Shown: positions 1 through 7,723 of the stretch, piece after piece
How positions within the stretch are numbered: position 1 is the first letter of the stretch
Layout of the letters: each line of letters starts with the position of its first letter
Assembly (NCBI RefSeq): GCF_000022485.1
Contig: NC_012623.1
Location: 1-64,000, forward strand
Source: Sulfolobus islandicus Y.N.15.51
Lineage (GTDB): Archaea; Thermoproteota; Thermoprotei_A; Sulfolobales; Sulfolobaceae
DNA length: 64,000 bases
Reading direction: 5' to 3'
The notes under the pieces: model-generated
Database searches by the model: none
What the model saw: the letters and a program-made list of their open reading frames with translations, nothing else
Told to the model about the DNA's origin: nothing
Program-made: the position numbers and the translations under genes

Positions 1-23
1 ACAGTAAATTTCCTACGTTTCTG
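1..23 (-). repeat. origin repeat copy 1 (initiator-site candidate)
   Basis: Core atttcctacgttt at 8-20. Its left 12 bases, acagtaaatttc, are the exact reverse complement of the right end of copy 3 (264-275), so similarity extends beyond the core. Assigned to the minus strand so that it aligns with copies 3 and 4. Confidence 0.6.
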
Positions 24-67
24 CATCATTATTATACCCTAATTCCCCTCCTTTAATTTGTCTCTCT

Positions 68-87
68 GTGAATTTCCTACGTTTCCA
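68..87 (-). repeat. origin repeat copy 2
   Basis: Direct repeat of copy 1: gtRaatttcctacgtttcY at 68-86, core at 72-84 identical over 13 bases, 64 bp downstream of copy 1. Confidence 0.6.
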
Positions 88-249
88 ATGACAATCATTC
101 CATTTTACGTTTTATCTAAATTATACAAACGTTTTTCTTTCTTTATGGCCTAAACTAATTTTTCAGATGAAATTAGCAGTGTGTCACTTTAAAACTAGTA
201 TTACTTTATGCAAGCGTATTACTTTGGGTGGAATATAGGGTATTTTAAG

Positions 250-286
250 TAGAAAAACATTAGAAATTTACTGTATAACTGGGGAG
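250..286 (+). repeat. origin repeat copy 3 with adjoining G run
   Basis: Core aaacattagaaat at 255-267, inverted relative to copies 1 and 2, followed by ttactgt and a short G run (281-284). Archaeal origin recognition boxes typically pair an inverted or dyad core with a G string; this copy is the one most like that layout. Confidence 0.55.
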
Positions 287-400
287 TTAATTATTACCTA
301 TAATTAAAATTTTCCTGAAAAATGACCATATGACTATACTAAATCATTTCTATACGGTCACGTCACCTACTGATAATGGCAAATTATTTTTAGAGTCTAT

Positions 401-420
401 ACTGTTAAGATTCTAACAGT
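401..420. repeat. perfect inverted repeat in origin region
   Basis: Arms actgtta (401-407) and taacagt (414-420) with a 6-base spacer. It lies 41 bp before the start of the small membrane-protein reading frame at 461, so it could be an operator for that gene or an origin element. Function is inferred only from position. Confidence 0.5.
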
Positions 421-460
421 TTTGAAAAAGATTAATAAGTAACTTTTTTAGCTTAAATAT

Positions 461-763
461 GTGTCAATGGTAATCAGACGTATGTTTATAAAGTCTACCT
501 TAGCCGTCTCTTTTTCAATATCGTATTTATTGTATATTATTGCTAAGATATCTTTCGGATCTGGTAAACTCGCCTTTATTATAGCATTGTTACAATTATA
601 TCCTTATTTCCTAATCGATTATTTGCCTACAGTACAAGTTGTTTCGTTGTTCTTCCAATCTCTTTTATTACTTCTTTTCGCTATTTTCATTTTATTGATT
701 ACTTACATGTTATTTTTATTCTACAAATTATACAAAATGGTAAAAACTTCAATTTTGAAGTAA
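461..763 (+). CDS. small hydrophobic membrane protein, origin-embedded
   Basis: Hypothetical protein of 100 residues (GTG start; an ATG two codons later at 467 is equally possible). It shows two to three hydrophobic stretches (about residues 10-32, 34-60 and 62-90) separated by few charges, with a basic C-terminus, so it is probably an integral membrane protein. No family was recognised. It sits between the origin repeats and cdc6-3, 75 bp before the latter. Because the origin is AT-rich, a hydrophobic reading frame can arise by chance; the absence of a clear Shine-Dalgarno site keeps confidence moderate. A T-rich element at 440-451 could act as promoter. Confidence 0.45.
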   Translation: MSMVIRRMFIKSTLAVSFSISYLLYIIAKISFGSGKLAFIIALLQLYPYFLIDYLPTVQVVSLFFQSLLLLLFAIFILLITYMLFLFYKLYKMVKTSILK

Positions 764-820
764 TATTGATATAACCTGTGGTCTAGATATTACCAATACA
801 GTCATAGGAAACAGGTTTAA

Positions 821-840
821 CAGTAGAAACATTAGAAATG
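821..840 (+). repeat. origin repeat copy 4 abutting cdc6-3 start
   Basis: Core aaacattagaaat at 827-839 is identical to copy 3 over 13 bases. It overlaps the ATG of cdc6-3 (838), so initiator binding here would block the gene's own transcription start. Confidence 0.6.
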
Positions 841-2025
841 AATGTGATAAGGGAAACATTGAAAGGTGGTAAAGGTGAAGTTATAAAAAACCCTAAGGTC
901 TTTATTGATCCGTTATCTGTATTTAAGGAGATTCCGTTCAGAGAGGATATACTAAGGGATGCTGCAATAGCTATTAGGTATTTTGTTAAGAATGAGGTCA
1001 AGTTTTCGAACTTGTTTCTTGGATTAACTGGTACTGGGAAGACTTTCGTAAGTAAATACATCTATAACGAGATTGAGGAGGTTAAGAATGAGGATGAGGA
1101 ATATAAGGATGTAAAACAAGCTTATGTTAATTGTAGAGAAGTTGGTGGAACACCACAAGCAGTATTATCATCCTTAGCTGGTAAGCTGACTGGTTTTTCA
1201 GTGCCTAAGCATGGTATTAATCTAGGTGAGTACATTGATAAGATAAAGAATGGTACTAGGAACATAAAGGCCATAATATATCTTGACGAGGTTGACACAT
1301 TAGTTAAGAGGAGAGGGGGAGATATAGTACTTTATCAACTGCTAAGGTCAGATGCTAATATATCAGTTATTATGATTAGTAATGACATAAATGTTCGTGA
1401 CTATATGGAGCCTAGAGTTTTATCATCCTTAGGTCCTTCAGTTATCTTTAAACCTTACGACGCAGAACAACTGAAATTTATCCTTTCAAAGTACGCAGAA
1501 TACGGTTTAATAAAAGGTACCTATGATGGTGATATACTGGGTTATATTGCAGCTATCTCTGCTAAAGAACATGGTGATGCAAGAAAGGCAGTCAATTTGC
1601 TTTTCAGAGCAGCTCAGCTAGCTTCTGGTGGGGGGATGATTAAAAAGGAGCACGTAGATAAGGCGATCGTAGATTATGAACAAGAGAGGCTTATAGAGGC
1701 CGTAAAAGCCCTTCCTTTTCACTATAAATTAGCTTTAAGAAGTCTAATAGAGTCAGAAGATGTGATGTCTGCTCACAAAATGTATACTGATCTTTGTAAT
1801 AAGTTCAAACAAAAGCCTTTATCGTATAGAAGATTTTCAGACATAATATCGGAGTTGGATATGTTTGGGATAGTTAAGATAAGGATAGTTAATAGGGGTA
1901 GAGCTGGTGGAGTTAAGAAGTATGCTTTAGTGGAAGATAAGGAGAAGGTGTTAAGGGCACTTAATGAGACTTTTGAAGATAGTATTGGTATTGGTGATTT
2001 TGTTGATGATGTGGGAGAAAATTAA
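838..2025 (+). CDS. cdc6-3: Orc1/Cdc6 replication initiator, Cdc6-3 type
   Basis: AAA+ origin-binding protein of 395 residues. Walker A GLTGTGKT lies at 62-69, Walker B IIYLDEVD around 146-153 and the sensor-1 stretch IMISND around 178-183; the C-terminal third (about 295-395) is the winged-helix DNA-binding domain. The sequence corresponds to the Cdc6-3/Orc1-3 paralogue of Sulfolobus (SSO2184 in S. solfataricus, from memory), one partner of the Cdc6-1/Cdc6-3 pair crystallised on oriC2 DNA. The ATG at 838 follows a repeat shared with the upstream origin, consistent with a leaderless, autoregulated transcript. The next gene starts inside its 3' end. Confidence 0.97.
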   Translation: MNVIRETLKGGKGEVIKNPKVFIDPLSVFKEIPFREDILRDAAIAIRYFVKNEVKFSNLFLGLTGTGKTFVSKYIYNEIEEVKNEDEEYKDVKQAYVNCREVGGTPQAVLSSLAGKLTGFSVPKHGINLGEYIDKIKNGTRNIKAIIYLDEVDTLVKRRGGDIVLYQLLRSDANISVIMISNDINVRDYMEPRVLSSLGPSVIFKPYDAEQLKFILSKYAEYGLIKGTYDGDILGYIAAISAKEHGDARKAVNLLFRAAQLASGGGMIKKEHVDKAIVDYEQERLIEAVKALPFHYKLALRSLIESEDVMSAHKMYTDLCNKFKQKPLSYRRFSDIISELDMFGIVKIRIVNRGRAGGVKKYALVEDKEKVLRALNETFEDSIGIGDFVDDVGEN

Positions 2026-2326
2026 GAGGCTAGAAGAAAGATTGTATGAACTAAGAAAGGAAATTGAGGAAGTTGAAAAAGAATTAGAAGAATTACCAAG
2101 CGGACATCTTGAGGTAAAGACGATTAACGGAAATGTCTACTATTACTTAAGGTATTGGGAGGATGGTAGACTAAGAAGCAAATATATTGGCAAGTTCGCT
2201 AGTGATATTAAGGAAAAACTTTTAAAGAGCGAGCAATTAAGAAGAAGATTAACACAATTAAAAGAGGAAGAAAAGAAGTTATCCAATATTATTGACAAAA
2301 TAGAAAAGATTATTACTGATTATTAA
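2009..2326 (+). CDS. small coiled-coil protein translationally coupled to cdc6-3
   Basis: About 105 residues starting at ATG 2009 (ATG 2006 also possible), overlapping the last codons of cdc6-3, so the two are probably co-transcribed and coupled. The first 30 residues and the last 40 form Lys/Glu-rich coiled coils. The middle holds a compact motif, [19 protein letters not shown] at about 49-67, of a kind seen in short archaeal proteins of unknown role. A longer version of the frame from 1964 would add a hydrophobic stretch that simply mirrors the cdc6-3 C-terminal coding sequence; I therefore prefer the short form. Linkage to an initiator suggests a replication-related or DNA-binding role, but this is inference. 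Confidence 0.75.
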   Translation: MWEKIKRLEERLYELRKEIEEVEKELEELPSGHLEVKTINGNVYYYLRYWEDGRLRSKYIGKFASDIKEKLLKSEQLRRRLTQLKEEEKKLSNIIDKIEKIITDY

Positions 2327-2380
2327 ATATGTCCTTTTATGTACGTTTTACTTTAAGATAATCTTAAATAAACTGTTCTC

Positions 2381-2394
2381 TATATATATATATA
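2381..2394 (+). promoter_or_regulatory. TATA box for the MscS-like gene
   Basis: Uninterrupted alternating TA run of 14 bases. Transcription would be expected about 25 bp downstream, near 2405-2410, which favours the GTG at 2409 or 2400 as a leaderless start. Confidence 0.6.
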
Positions 2395-2399
2395 GAATA

Positions 2400-3233
2400 G
2401 TGATACCTGTGATAATAGCATCAGCTCAGACATCGGTTTCCCAAGCGTTATCTGGGATAGCGACTAGTATTATTGACGCAATACCTTCTATAATAGTGTT
2501 TATAATAATACTAATAATAGGTTATATAATAGCTAATATAGTATCGTATTCCATTAGGGCATTTTTAGGTAGGATCTTCAGAGAAGAACACGTTAGAGCT
2601 AGTGTTGACATTATAGCAGGTACGATAAAGGCGTTAATCATATTAATTGCACTATCAATAGCTCTTTCTTTTCTACAGCTAGGAGCAGCTTCTGGATATG
2701 TTCAACAGATAGCTAATTATTTGCCTAAGTTAGCTGGGGCTATAGTACTCCTTACCATAGGCTTAACTCTAGTTAATATTTTAGTTGATTACATGCAGAG
2801 GCAAATAGGAGCTAGATCTCAAGATGATTTAATAACTGCGATATTTAACGTTCTGAGGTTTGGTCTATATGCTGCAATAATAACTGTTGCTGCAGCCTTA
2901 GCAATTTTTAGTGTTATACCGTATGTCGATCCTTATGTATTTTATGCAGTAATATTAGGTGCAGTAATATTATACGCAGCATATGCTTTGATTGATAAAG
3001 TGCTAGTTCCCTTTGCGAACTCTAATCCAGACCTAGCCTATGTAGCAAATTATGGTAGACTGATATTGTATATAATTGTACTACTAATTGCAATTGCTAT
3101 AATAGTTGAACCCTTCGGAAACGTTACATCGATAATATACGCTTTATCATGGGGTCTGGCGATAGCTTTTGCCATAGCATTAATTCCTCTAGTTATAGCT
3201 TTAGTAAAGAAATTCTTAGCAGAAATTAAGTGA
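2400..3233 (+). CDS. MscS-type conserved TM-helix membrane protein
   Basis: Multi-span membrane protein of 277 residues, start GTG 2400 (GTG 2409 would remove three residues and fit a leaderless transcript better). Hydrophobic spans occur around 28-55, 72-95, 108-128, 145-170, 178-198, 218-238 and 245-270. The repeated helix with the GYIIANIVSYSIRAFLGRI type signature is characteristic of the mechanosensitive-channel conserved TM helix family, but the soluble beta domain of true MscS is absent. It probably helps in osmotic or membrane tension response. The gene stands alone with its own TATA box. Confidence 0.8.
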   Translation: MIPVIIASAQTSVSQALSGIATSIIDAIPSIIVFIIILIIGYIIANIVSYSIRAFLGRIFREEHVRASVDIIAGTIKALIILIALSIALSFLQLGAASGYVQQIANYLPKLAGAIVLLTIGLTLVNILVDYMQRQIGARSQDDLITAIFNVLRFGLYAAIITVAAALAIFSVIPYVDPYVFYAVILGAVILYAAYALIDKVLVPFANSNPDLAYVANYGRLILYIIVLLIAIAIIVEPFGNVTSIIYALSWGLAIAFAIALIPLVIALVKKFLAEIK

Positions 3234-3280
3234 TTCTTTATAACAAGCTATTTTTTAACTCTCGTTTACTTATATTTTTT

Positions 3281-3580
3281 ATGAGTGGAATTTTCTCGAA
3301 GGGACTAGAGGAACTTAAAAATAACGGTTGGTTAATATTAGAGGATGGGAAGAAGATTAAGAAGGAATTTAAGTTTAAGGATTTTAAGCAATCAATAGAT
3401 TTCTTGAAAGATATACAACCATCAGCTGATGCTTTAGATCATCATCCTGATGTTTGTATCTATTATAATAGAGTAATAGTGGAGTTAACAACCCATGATA
3501 TGGGAGGATTAACAGATCTTGACTATAAATTGGCTATAAAAATTGATGAACTTTATAAAATGAAAACTAGTAATTTATAG
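3281..3580 (+). CDS. pterin-4a-carbinolamine dehydratase (PCD/DCoH)-like protein
   Basis: 99-residue protein starting at ATG 3281; the upstream in-frame codons from 3230 overlap the preceding stop and do not match the family. The PCD signature is present: ALDHHPDVCIYYNRV with the His pair at 54-55, then VELTTHDMGGLTDLD, which supplies the third active-site His at 72 and the conserved D-x-D. Known PCD enzymes dehydrate 4a-hydroxytetrahydrobiopterin; Sulfolobus is not known to make tetrahydrobiopterin, so the substrate here may be another pterin such as the sulfopterins of this group. A T-rich TATA-like element at about 3248-3256 suits a leaderless start. Confidence 0.85.
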   Translation: MSGIFSKGLEELKNNGWLILEDGKKIKKEFKFKDFKQSIDFLKDIQPSADALDHHPDVCIYYNRVIVELTTHDMGGLTDLDYKLAIKIDELYKMKTSNL

Positions 3581-3647
3581 TAAGAATTGACGTGTAAAAT
3601 GACAATAGTGTTTTTGTACATTAATCCTTGCACTATTTATCAAAATT

Positions 3648-4157
3648 TTAAGAAGTTAGAAAGAACTCAATACGTTCTCTTCCACCAACTTTAACTCCTT
3701 TATTTACTTTTATCTTTAGGAAGTTTTCTAATATACTTATTTGACCTTTCATTTTAACGTTTAGTATTTTTCCAGGAAATCTCCATATTGCCTCATATGG
3801 ATATTCCGTGATCTCCTCCTCATAGAAGTTTTCGTACACGTTTAATCCTTTCCTTAATTTTCCCCTAAATGTTATTATAAACTCAATAACGGGATGGGTT
3901 ATATCTAAAAGGAAAATGTCTGTACTAACTACTTTAGCCCTTGTTGATCTATCGTTTATTATTATTTTTTCGACATCTAAAAAACTCTGCATGTTTCCCT
4001 TAACTACCTCTATCTCTTTATCCAGCATTTCCCTTGTTAGACTTGCGTAATAATTTTCAGGATCGTAATAGTAGAAAAAAGTGTATTGCGTTACGTTACC
4101 TAACTTATCCATAACGAAATTTCCTAAGCTGAATATCGGAGTTATTTTTTCGCTCAT
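3648..4157 (-). CDS. hypothetical protein, coupled to the upstream Cys-containing protein
   Basis: 169-residue soluble protein of unknown family. I choose ATG 4157 because it overlaps the stop of the upstream gene as ATGA and follows a strong Shine-Dalgarno site (ggagg about 8 bases upstream). A longer frame back to 4226 would overlap the neighbour by 73 bases. The protein begins with SEKITPIFSLGNFVMDKLGN and has alternating hydrophobic and charged segments typical of a beta-rich fold, with a Tyr-rich stretch (FFYYYDPENYYASL). It is the last gene of a probable TPR-Cys-protein unit on the minus strand. No function is assigned. Confidence 0.8.
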   Translation of the reverse strand: MSEKITPIFSLGNFVMDKLGNVTQYTFFYYYDPENYYASLTREMLDKEIEVVKGNMQSFLDVEKIIINDRSTRAKVVSTDIFLLDITHPVIEFIITFRGKLRKGLNVYENFYEEEITEYPYEAIWRFPGKILNVKMKGQISILENFLKIKVNKGVKVGGRERIEFFLTS

Positions 4158-4867
4158 CTTTTCCTCCTTTTCCGCCCTATCTCTACTTGCAAATAGGGCT
4201 GTAAAACTTCTTTTAGTGCTGGACATTCATTTAACTTTCGTTTTAACTCAGTTAGGAAACAGCATAGCGCTCCTAATCTCTCCATACTTGTAAACTTTAT
4301 CGAGTTCTGTGGTCTCTCAGTGGATATTGTTAAGAATTTGGCTTGTCCAGATAATGCCTTTAAGTAGAGTTTTCCCGTAGAAGCTAATTCCGTAGTTGTC
4401 CATTTTCCCTCAGTGGATTCTGGTAATTTTATTTCATTCCAAGAAATGTTATTGCACTCAGTTTGACATTCAAATTCCTCATCTGTACTAATTAAGTCTA
4501 CAACCTCTGCCTCTGCAATCTGTGCTGTGGGTGATAAGAAGTTTGATGTAGCAGTTTTCAATTCCTCTTTTTGATATGCACAACATGCCAGAGTTTGTAA
4601 TTCATCCACCATTTCGAAATCTCTTAGATTTATGTTATTTGTCCCTCTTACAGTGGATATTGTGAGTAATGTAATTGATTTAGGAAGCATGAGTACTTCG
4701 AATTTAAAATAATTTGAATCAGCTATTCTTATAATATAGGTTTTGTTTTCTTCATTAGATAACTTTCTAAAACTTTCAAATTTCTCTCGAAGGAGGGTAG
4801 AATCACAGTTAGGTACAAGAAATGAGAAACCTCTTATTTCTCTTATCGACTTCGTTGAACACTTCAT
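4154..4867 (-). CDS. hypothetical protein with repeated halves, Cys-containing
   Basis: 237 residues, no recognised family. The two halves look distantly repeated: a segment LLTISTVRGTNNINLRDFEM with following LQTLACCAYQKEELK (around 67-103) resembles a later segment FLTISTERPQNSIKFTSMER with LGALCCFLTELKRK (around 178-214). Each half carries a CC pair in the same place, so the protein is probably an internal duplication of one domain of about 110 residues. It lacks a signal peptide and ends in a highly basic tail (GRKRRKR). It lies 33 bp after the TPR gene and overlaps the next gene by ATGA. Confidence 0.8.
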   Translation of the reverse strand: MKCSTKSIREIRGFSFLVPNCDSTLLREKFESFRKLSNEENKTYIIRIADSNYFKFEVLMLPKSITLLTISTVRGTNNINLRDFEMVDELQTLACCAYQKEELKTATSNFLSPTAQIAEAEVVDLISTDEEFECQTECNNISWNEIKLPESTEGKWTTTELASTGKLYLKALSGQAKFLTISTERPQNSIKFTSMERLGALCCFLTELKRKLNECPALKEVLQPYLQVEIGRKRRKR

Positions 4868-4900
4868 CGTGTATATTATACACTATTAAGGTATTTAACT

Positions 4901-5659
4901 TTAAGAGCTATCCAGTTCGTTAGCTTTTCGAATATCAGCATATGCTTCATCTTCTCTTCCTAATTTCATTAGAGATTTAGCTCTCCTTACGTACGCACTT
5001 CTATATAATGGATTGATATTGATCGTTTTCGAGTACATATCCACTGCTTCTTGTAATAATCCCCTACTTTCCTTTAATTCTCCTAAACTAAAGTATACTT
5101 CTGCATAGTATGGGTTTAGATTAATTGCCATTTCCAAATCACTTTCAGCCTCCTTATAGTTTCCTAATCCTCTTTGAGCCAAAGCCCTATAAAAGTACAA
5201 TTCAGCGTCAGTAGGATATTTCTCAATTGCAAAACTTAAGTCAATTATAGCATCATTATATCTGCCTAATTTAAGTTCCGAGATTCCCCTTATCTTATAT
5301 ATTAAAGGATCCTCATCTTCTATAGTCTTAGTCTCATCTAGGGCTTTTTCATAGTTTTCCAATTTTAAATAAATTAGTCCTCTTAGTTTACTAGACTCCT
5401 TCGAGTTATCATCTAAATATGTTAGTGCATCTCTATAAAGTCCTTGAGCTATAAGTACTTTTGCCATTCCAATTTTATCTTCAGCCTTCTGAAAATTCTC
5501 GTAAGCTTCTTGTAGTTTCCCTAGTTCAAAGAGTATTTTCCCTTTTAGGGAGTAGGCTTCCTTTAGATCTGGATCCTGGGTGATTAACTCATCTAATAAT
5601 TTTAATGCGTAATTTAAGTTCCTGTTTTTATATTGGGTATAAGCTTCCTTTAGGCTCAT
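4901..5659 (-). CDS. tetratricopeptide-repeat (TPR) protein
   Basis: About 252 residues made almost wholly of TPR units of 34 residues with the usual small/large pattern (for example AYSLKGKILFELGKLQEAYE, AELYFYRALAQRGLGNYKEA, AEVYFSLGELKESRGLLQEA). TPR proteins are scaffolds for protein complexes. The frame is open back to 5728, but a good TATA box (TATAAAAT on the minus strand, 5703-5710) lies inside the longer version and a GTGAG ribosome site precedes ATG 5659, so the shorter start is preferred. It heads a unit with the two unknown genes at 4867 and 4157, which may be its partners. Confidence 0.88.
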   Translation of the reverse strand: MSLKEAYTQYKNRNLNYALKLLDELITQDPDLKEAYSLKGKILFELGKLQEAYENFQKAEDKIGMAKVLIAQGLYRDALTYLDDNSKESSKLRGLIYLKLENYEKALDETKTIEDEDPLIYKIRGISELKLGRYNDAIIDLSFAIEKYPTDAELYFYRALAQRGLGNYKEAESDLEMAINLNPYYAEVYFSLGELKESRGLLQEAVDMYSKTININPLYRSAYVRRAKSLMKLGREDEAYADIRKANELDSS

Positions 5660-5788
5660 ACTCTCACTTAATATATCAATTAATCTTTTTGGTAAAATAA
5701 GCATTTTATACGATCTTGCACACTTCATTACGGTTAAACAGTTACAAATACAAAAATCGTGTAATGAGGCAAAGGTTTGATACGTTCT

Positions 5789-5818
5789 TAACCTAAAATT
5801 GAATTTACTTTTAGGTTA
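5789..5818. repeat. perfect 10-bp inverted repeat, operator or hairpin
   Basis: Arms taacctaaaa (5789-5798) and ttttaggtta (5809-5818) around a 10-base spacer. It lies about 80 bp upstream of the TATA box of the TPR gene, a plausible operator position, or it may end a short transcript. Confidence 0.5.
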
Positions 5819-5899
5819 CGTCAGAATGAGAATCAGAAGTATTAAGAATATTCTCTATTTAGATACGTATTGTACTTAAGAAGTTAAATTAAAAAGACA

Positions 5900-5919
5900 A
5901 CAAATCATTAGTGATTTGT
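5900..5919. repeat. perfect 8-bp stem with 4-base loop
   Basis: Arms acaaatca (5900-5907) and tgatttgt (5912-5919) separated by ttag. An RNA hairpin or a symmetric protein-binding site in the long intergenic stretch. Confidence 0.45.
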
Positions 5920-6189
5920 AGAAGGAGTTTTAGGGACGTTATAATTAGTCCAATATCGTAGATTTCTGTATTGAATTCAACATTAACCGGCACATGAAAA
6001 TGTTTTTGAATTCACGTATTCTTTCACGACATGCATTAAACGAAGCAATAAGATTATTCATGTATAACATGTCTGTATATTCATATAAGATTTCGAAGAA
6101 AAGTATTTTAGCATGTTATGTTTTATGGGCATCTACTCTTGTCAACTGTGATGTGAGTCGATAGGAGAGATTCTTTAGCTTGAAAGTAA

Positions 6190-6245
6190 TCATCAGAACC
6201 GAGTTCGTTCTTCATCAGTCAAGATATGCCAGCTTCATCATATAA
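6190..6245 (-). ncRNA. candidate C/D box guide sRNA overlapping a gene 3' end
   Basis: On the minus strand: C box ATGATGA (6241-6235), 16 bases, then CTGATGA (6218-6212), which can serve as overlapping D' and C' boxes, 15 bases, then CTGA (6196-6193) as D box. The two interspaces are of similar size but longer than the usual 12, and D' and C' overlap, so this is weaker than the candidates at 17915 and 58794. The 5' half lies in the last codons of the gene at 6219-7049; overlap of sRNAs with gene 3' ends is known in Sulfolobus. Confidence 0.35.
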
Positions 6246-7049
6246 TCCAGTGCTAACGCACTCATTTCCCCATCCTCTCATTAGCCCTTCTCTAATCATT
6301 TTTAGGTACTCTTCGCTTGGTTTCTCTCTATCATCTTTGTGGCTTGAGACGTAGGCATATGCAAAATACTCCTTACCATTTCTATCGTAAACTTTCACAA
6401 CTTCTCTAATATACTTTATTAGGTGTTGTTCGGCTTTATCTAAGGAGTTTAAAGTATGAAGAAACACCTTTTGCAAATATCCACATATTATGCCGTTTTC
6501 GTCTTCTAGTAGGTTTGCGCAATAACCGTATTTGCAAGGTACGTTAAATATCAGCCTATAGCCTTTCATATAGGCTGGAATTTCACTTAACATTATGTCA
6601 ACTCCACGCTGACGTAAAATCTTCTCATTAGTATTTTCAGCATACGCAAAATAGTTCACAATTATGGGCATTCCGCTCCACGCTGAGTAATCACCGTCTT
6701 CTATTTTCTCCATATCGTTTGCTATTTCTCTGTTGTATCTGTAAAAATATACATTATCTAAGTAATATTTTCTTTTCTGATCAAAATATACCCTAGCTTT
6801 TTCTCTTACATATAAGTCATCTGGGGATCCTTTATAATCCTCTACTTCATCAAGTAATTTAATTAAATTTTCATCTATCTCATAAACTTCTCCCCAAACT
6901 ATACCATCACCTTTAATTATACCTGGGTAATTTCCTAAATCGTACATTTCATAACCTTCTATATAACCTAAGCCTATAAACCTTGATTTAGCTACTAGAT
7001 GATTTAGCTCGAAACCATATCTTAAACTTCCATATACGAATAGGTACAT
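6219..7049 (-). CDS. tandem gamma-glutamylcyclotransferase-like (AIG2/GGCT) protein
   Basis: 276 residues containing two GGCT-fold domains. The N-terminal half (1-120) has the substrate-loop signature FVYGSLRYG at 4-12 and the acidic LLDEVEDY that supplies the catalytic Glu. The C-terminal half starts with YFAYAENTNEKILRQRG and continues as a second, GGCT-proper domain with its own candidate Glu in LNSLDKAEQHLIKYIR. GGCT enzymes cyclise gamma-glutamyl amides to 5-oxoproline; in archaea the substrate is unknown. It is first in a minus-strand string with the next genes downstream in coordinate but upstream in transcription (7052-7336 starts 2 bp before it). Confidence 0.85.
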   Translation of the reverse strand: MYLFVYGSLRYGFELNHLVAKSRFIGLGYIEGYEMYDLGNYPGIIKGDGIVWGEVYEIDENLIKLLDEVEDYKGSPDDLYVREKARVYFDQKRKYYLDNVYFYRYNREIANDMEKIEDGDYSAWSGMPIIVNYFAYAENTNEKILRQRGVDIMLSEIPAYMKGYRLIFNVPCKYGYCANLLEDENGIICGYLQKVFLHTLNSLDKAEQHLIKYIREVVKVYDRNGKEYFAYAYVSSHKDDREKPSEEYLKMIREGLMRGWGNECVSTGLYDEAGIS

Positions 7050-7051
7050 AA

Positions 7052-7336
7052 CTATTCACCTAAAAATGACTCTAACCAAAGTTCAACTTCATCTATGTTT
7101 AAAACTTTTATGGGTTTATCGTTTTCCATGAGCGTTGTAGAATCGTAGTATGCTAATCCATTTCTTATCTTAAACTTTATAACATAGTATCGTTGATTTG
7201 GAATCTCTCCTTCTCCTCCTGCTTCTTCTATCGTTGGTGGGTAAAATATTGCTAGCAATTCTTCTCCGTTTTCCCTAACGTCAAAACCTCTTCTAGTAAG
7301 CATATCTATCAATTTTTTATACTCTGCTGGTTTCAA
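7052..7336 (-). CDS. small hypothetical protein between nfeD and GGCT genes
   Basis: About 94 residues, acidic, soluble, family not recognised. The GTG at 7342 lies immediately against the only Shine-Dalgarno sequence (ggtgag), whereas TTG 7336 has a normal 5-base spacing, so I take TTG 7336; this trims two residues. The frame overlaps the 3' end of the nfeD gene by 20 bases and ends 2 bp before the next start, which indicates translational coupling in a three-gene unit. The pattern of beta strands (GEELLAIFYPP, QRYYVIKFKIRNGLAYYDS) suggests a small beta-rich fold. Confidence 0.75.
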   Translation of the reverse strand: MKPAEYKKLIDMLTRRGFDVRENGEELLAIFYPPTIEEAGGEGEIPNQRYYVIKFKIRNGLAYYDSTTLMENDKPIKVLNIDEVELWLESFLGE

Positions 7337-7691
7337 TATCACTCACCTTCTTTCTTACCATCAGTTTCATCCCCTCTCTTTTCACTACTACTATATCTTC
7401 GTTTTTCTTTATATCCTCTAGAGCTAAGGCTCGCCAATACTCACCCTCTACTATTACATACCCTTCTTGTCCAGATTTTATATCATCAACTGCTTTTCCA
7501 ATTTTTCCCTCATAGGAGTATAAGTTTCTTCCTCTAGTTTTTATAACAACATTAATAACTCGATATGTTAAGAAACCTAGTAGGGCCAACGTGGGAATAT
7601 CTATTATAGGGTCGGATATGTAACCAGTAATGACTAAAATTGCGATTAAAACTGCGATAATTATCAAGGTGATTGCTACTGGGTGTGCCAC
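7317..7691 (-). CDS. NfeD-like membrane protein (stomatin partner)
   Basis: 124 residues: two transmembrane segments (about 5-24 and 30-50), then a C-terminal OB-fold domain with the typical GKIGKAVDDIKSGQEGYVIVEGEYWRA pattern split over residues 62-90. This is the short NfeD form, which lacks the N-terminal ClpP-like protease. NfeD proteins act with stomatin/slipin proteins in membrane microdomains, and the slipin gene lies on the other side of the divergent thermopsin-like gene. GTG 7691 is read from a TATA box at 7713-7720. Confidence 0.88.
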   Translation of the reverse strand: MAHPVAITLIIIAVLIAILVITGYISDPIIDIPTLALLGFLTYRVINVVIKTRGRNLYSYEGKIGKAVDDIKSGQEGYVIVEGEYWRALALEDIKKNEDIVVVKREGMKLMVRKKVSDIETSRV

Positions 7692-7694
7692 AGA

Positions 7695-7720
7695 TTTTTT
7701 ATTAGCTTAATTGGTATATA
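7695..7720. promoter_or_regulatory. interlocked divergent promoters of nfeD and the thermopsin-like gene
   Basis: The gap between the two start codons is only 32 bp. The minus-strand TATA (tatatacc, 7713-7720) is 22-29 bp from GTG 7691, and the plus-strand TATA (ttttttatta, 7695-7704) is 20-29 bp from the start at 7724. Each TATA box lies between the other gene's TATA box and its start, so both genes cannot be initiated on one molecule at once. Confidence 0.6.
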
Positions 7721-7723
7721 TTT

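Larger units (their letters stand above)
1..837. other. oriC2: candidate replication origin (oriC2 type) upstream of cdc6-3
   Basis: Non-coding or weakly coding AT-rich stretch directly before cdc6-3. In Sulfolobus the cdc6-3 gene flanks one of three origins (oriC2), where Cdc6-1 and Cdc6-3 bind. The sequence shows four copies of a 13-bp element (two reading atttcctacgttt at 8-20 and 72-84, two reading aaacattagaaat at 255-267 and 827-839, related as reverse complements), a short G run after the third copy (281-284), a perfect 7-bp inverted repeat at 401-420 and long A/T tracts between them. The last copy touches the cdc6-3 start codon, which suggests autoregulation. Origin identity follows from the neighbouring gene plus repeats; the left edge may lie outside the window. 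Confidence 0.7.
5740..6189. other. intergenic region without a recognisable gene
   Basis: About 450 bp with no coding frame of note. It contains two perfect inverted repeats (listed separately), an interrupted pair of gaattc-containing palindromes around 5973 and 6008, and scattered TATA-like runs. No IS ends or transposase remnants were recognised. Confidence 0.6.

Noticed and set aside
1964-2008. Longer start for the coiled-coil gene after cdc6-3 with a hydrophobic leader
   Set aside because: The hydrophobic codons are the out-of-frame reading of the conserved cdc6-3 C-terminus; no ribosome site supports it.
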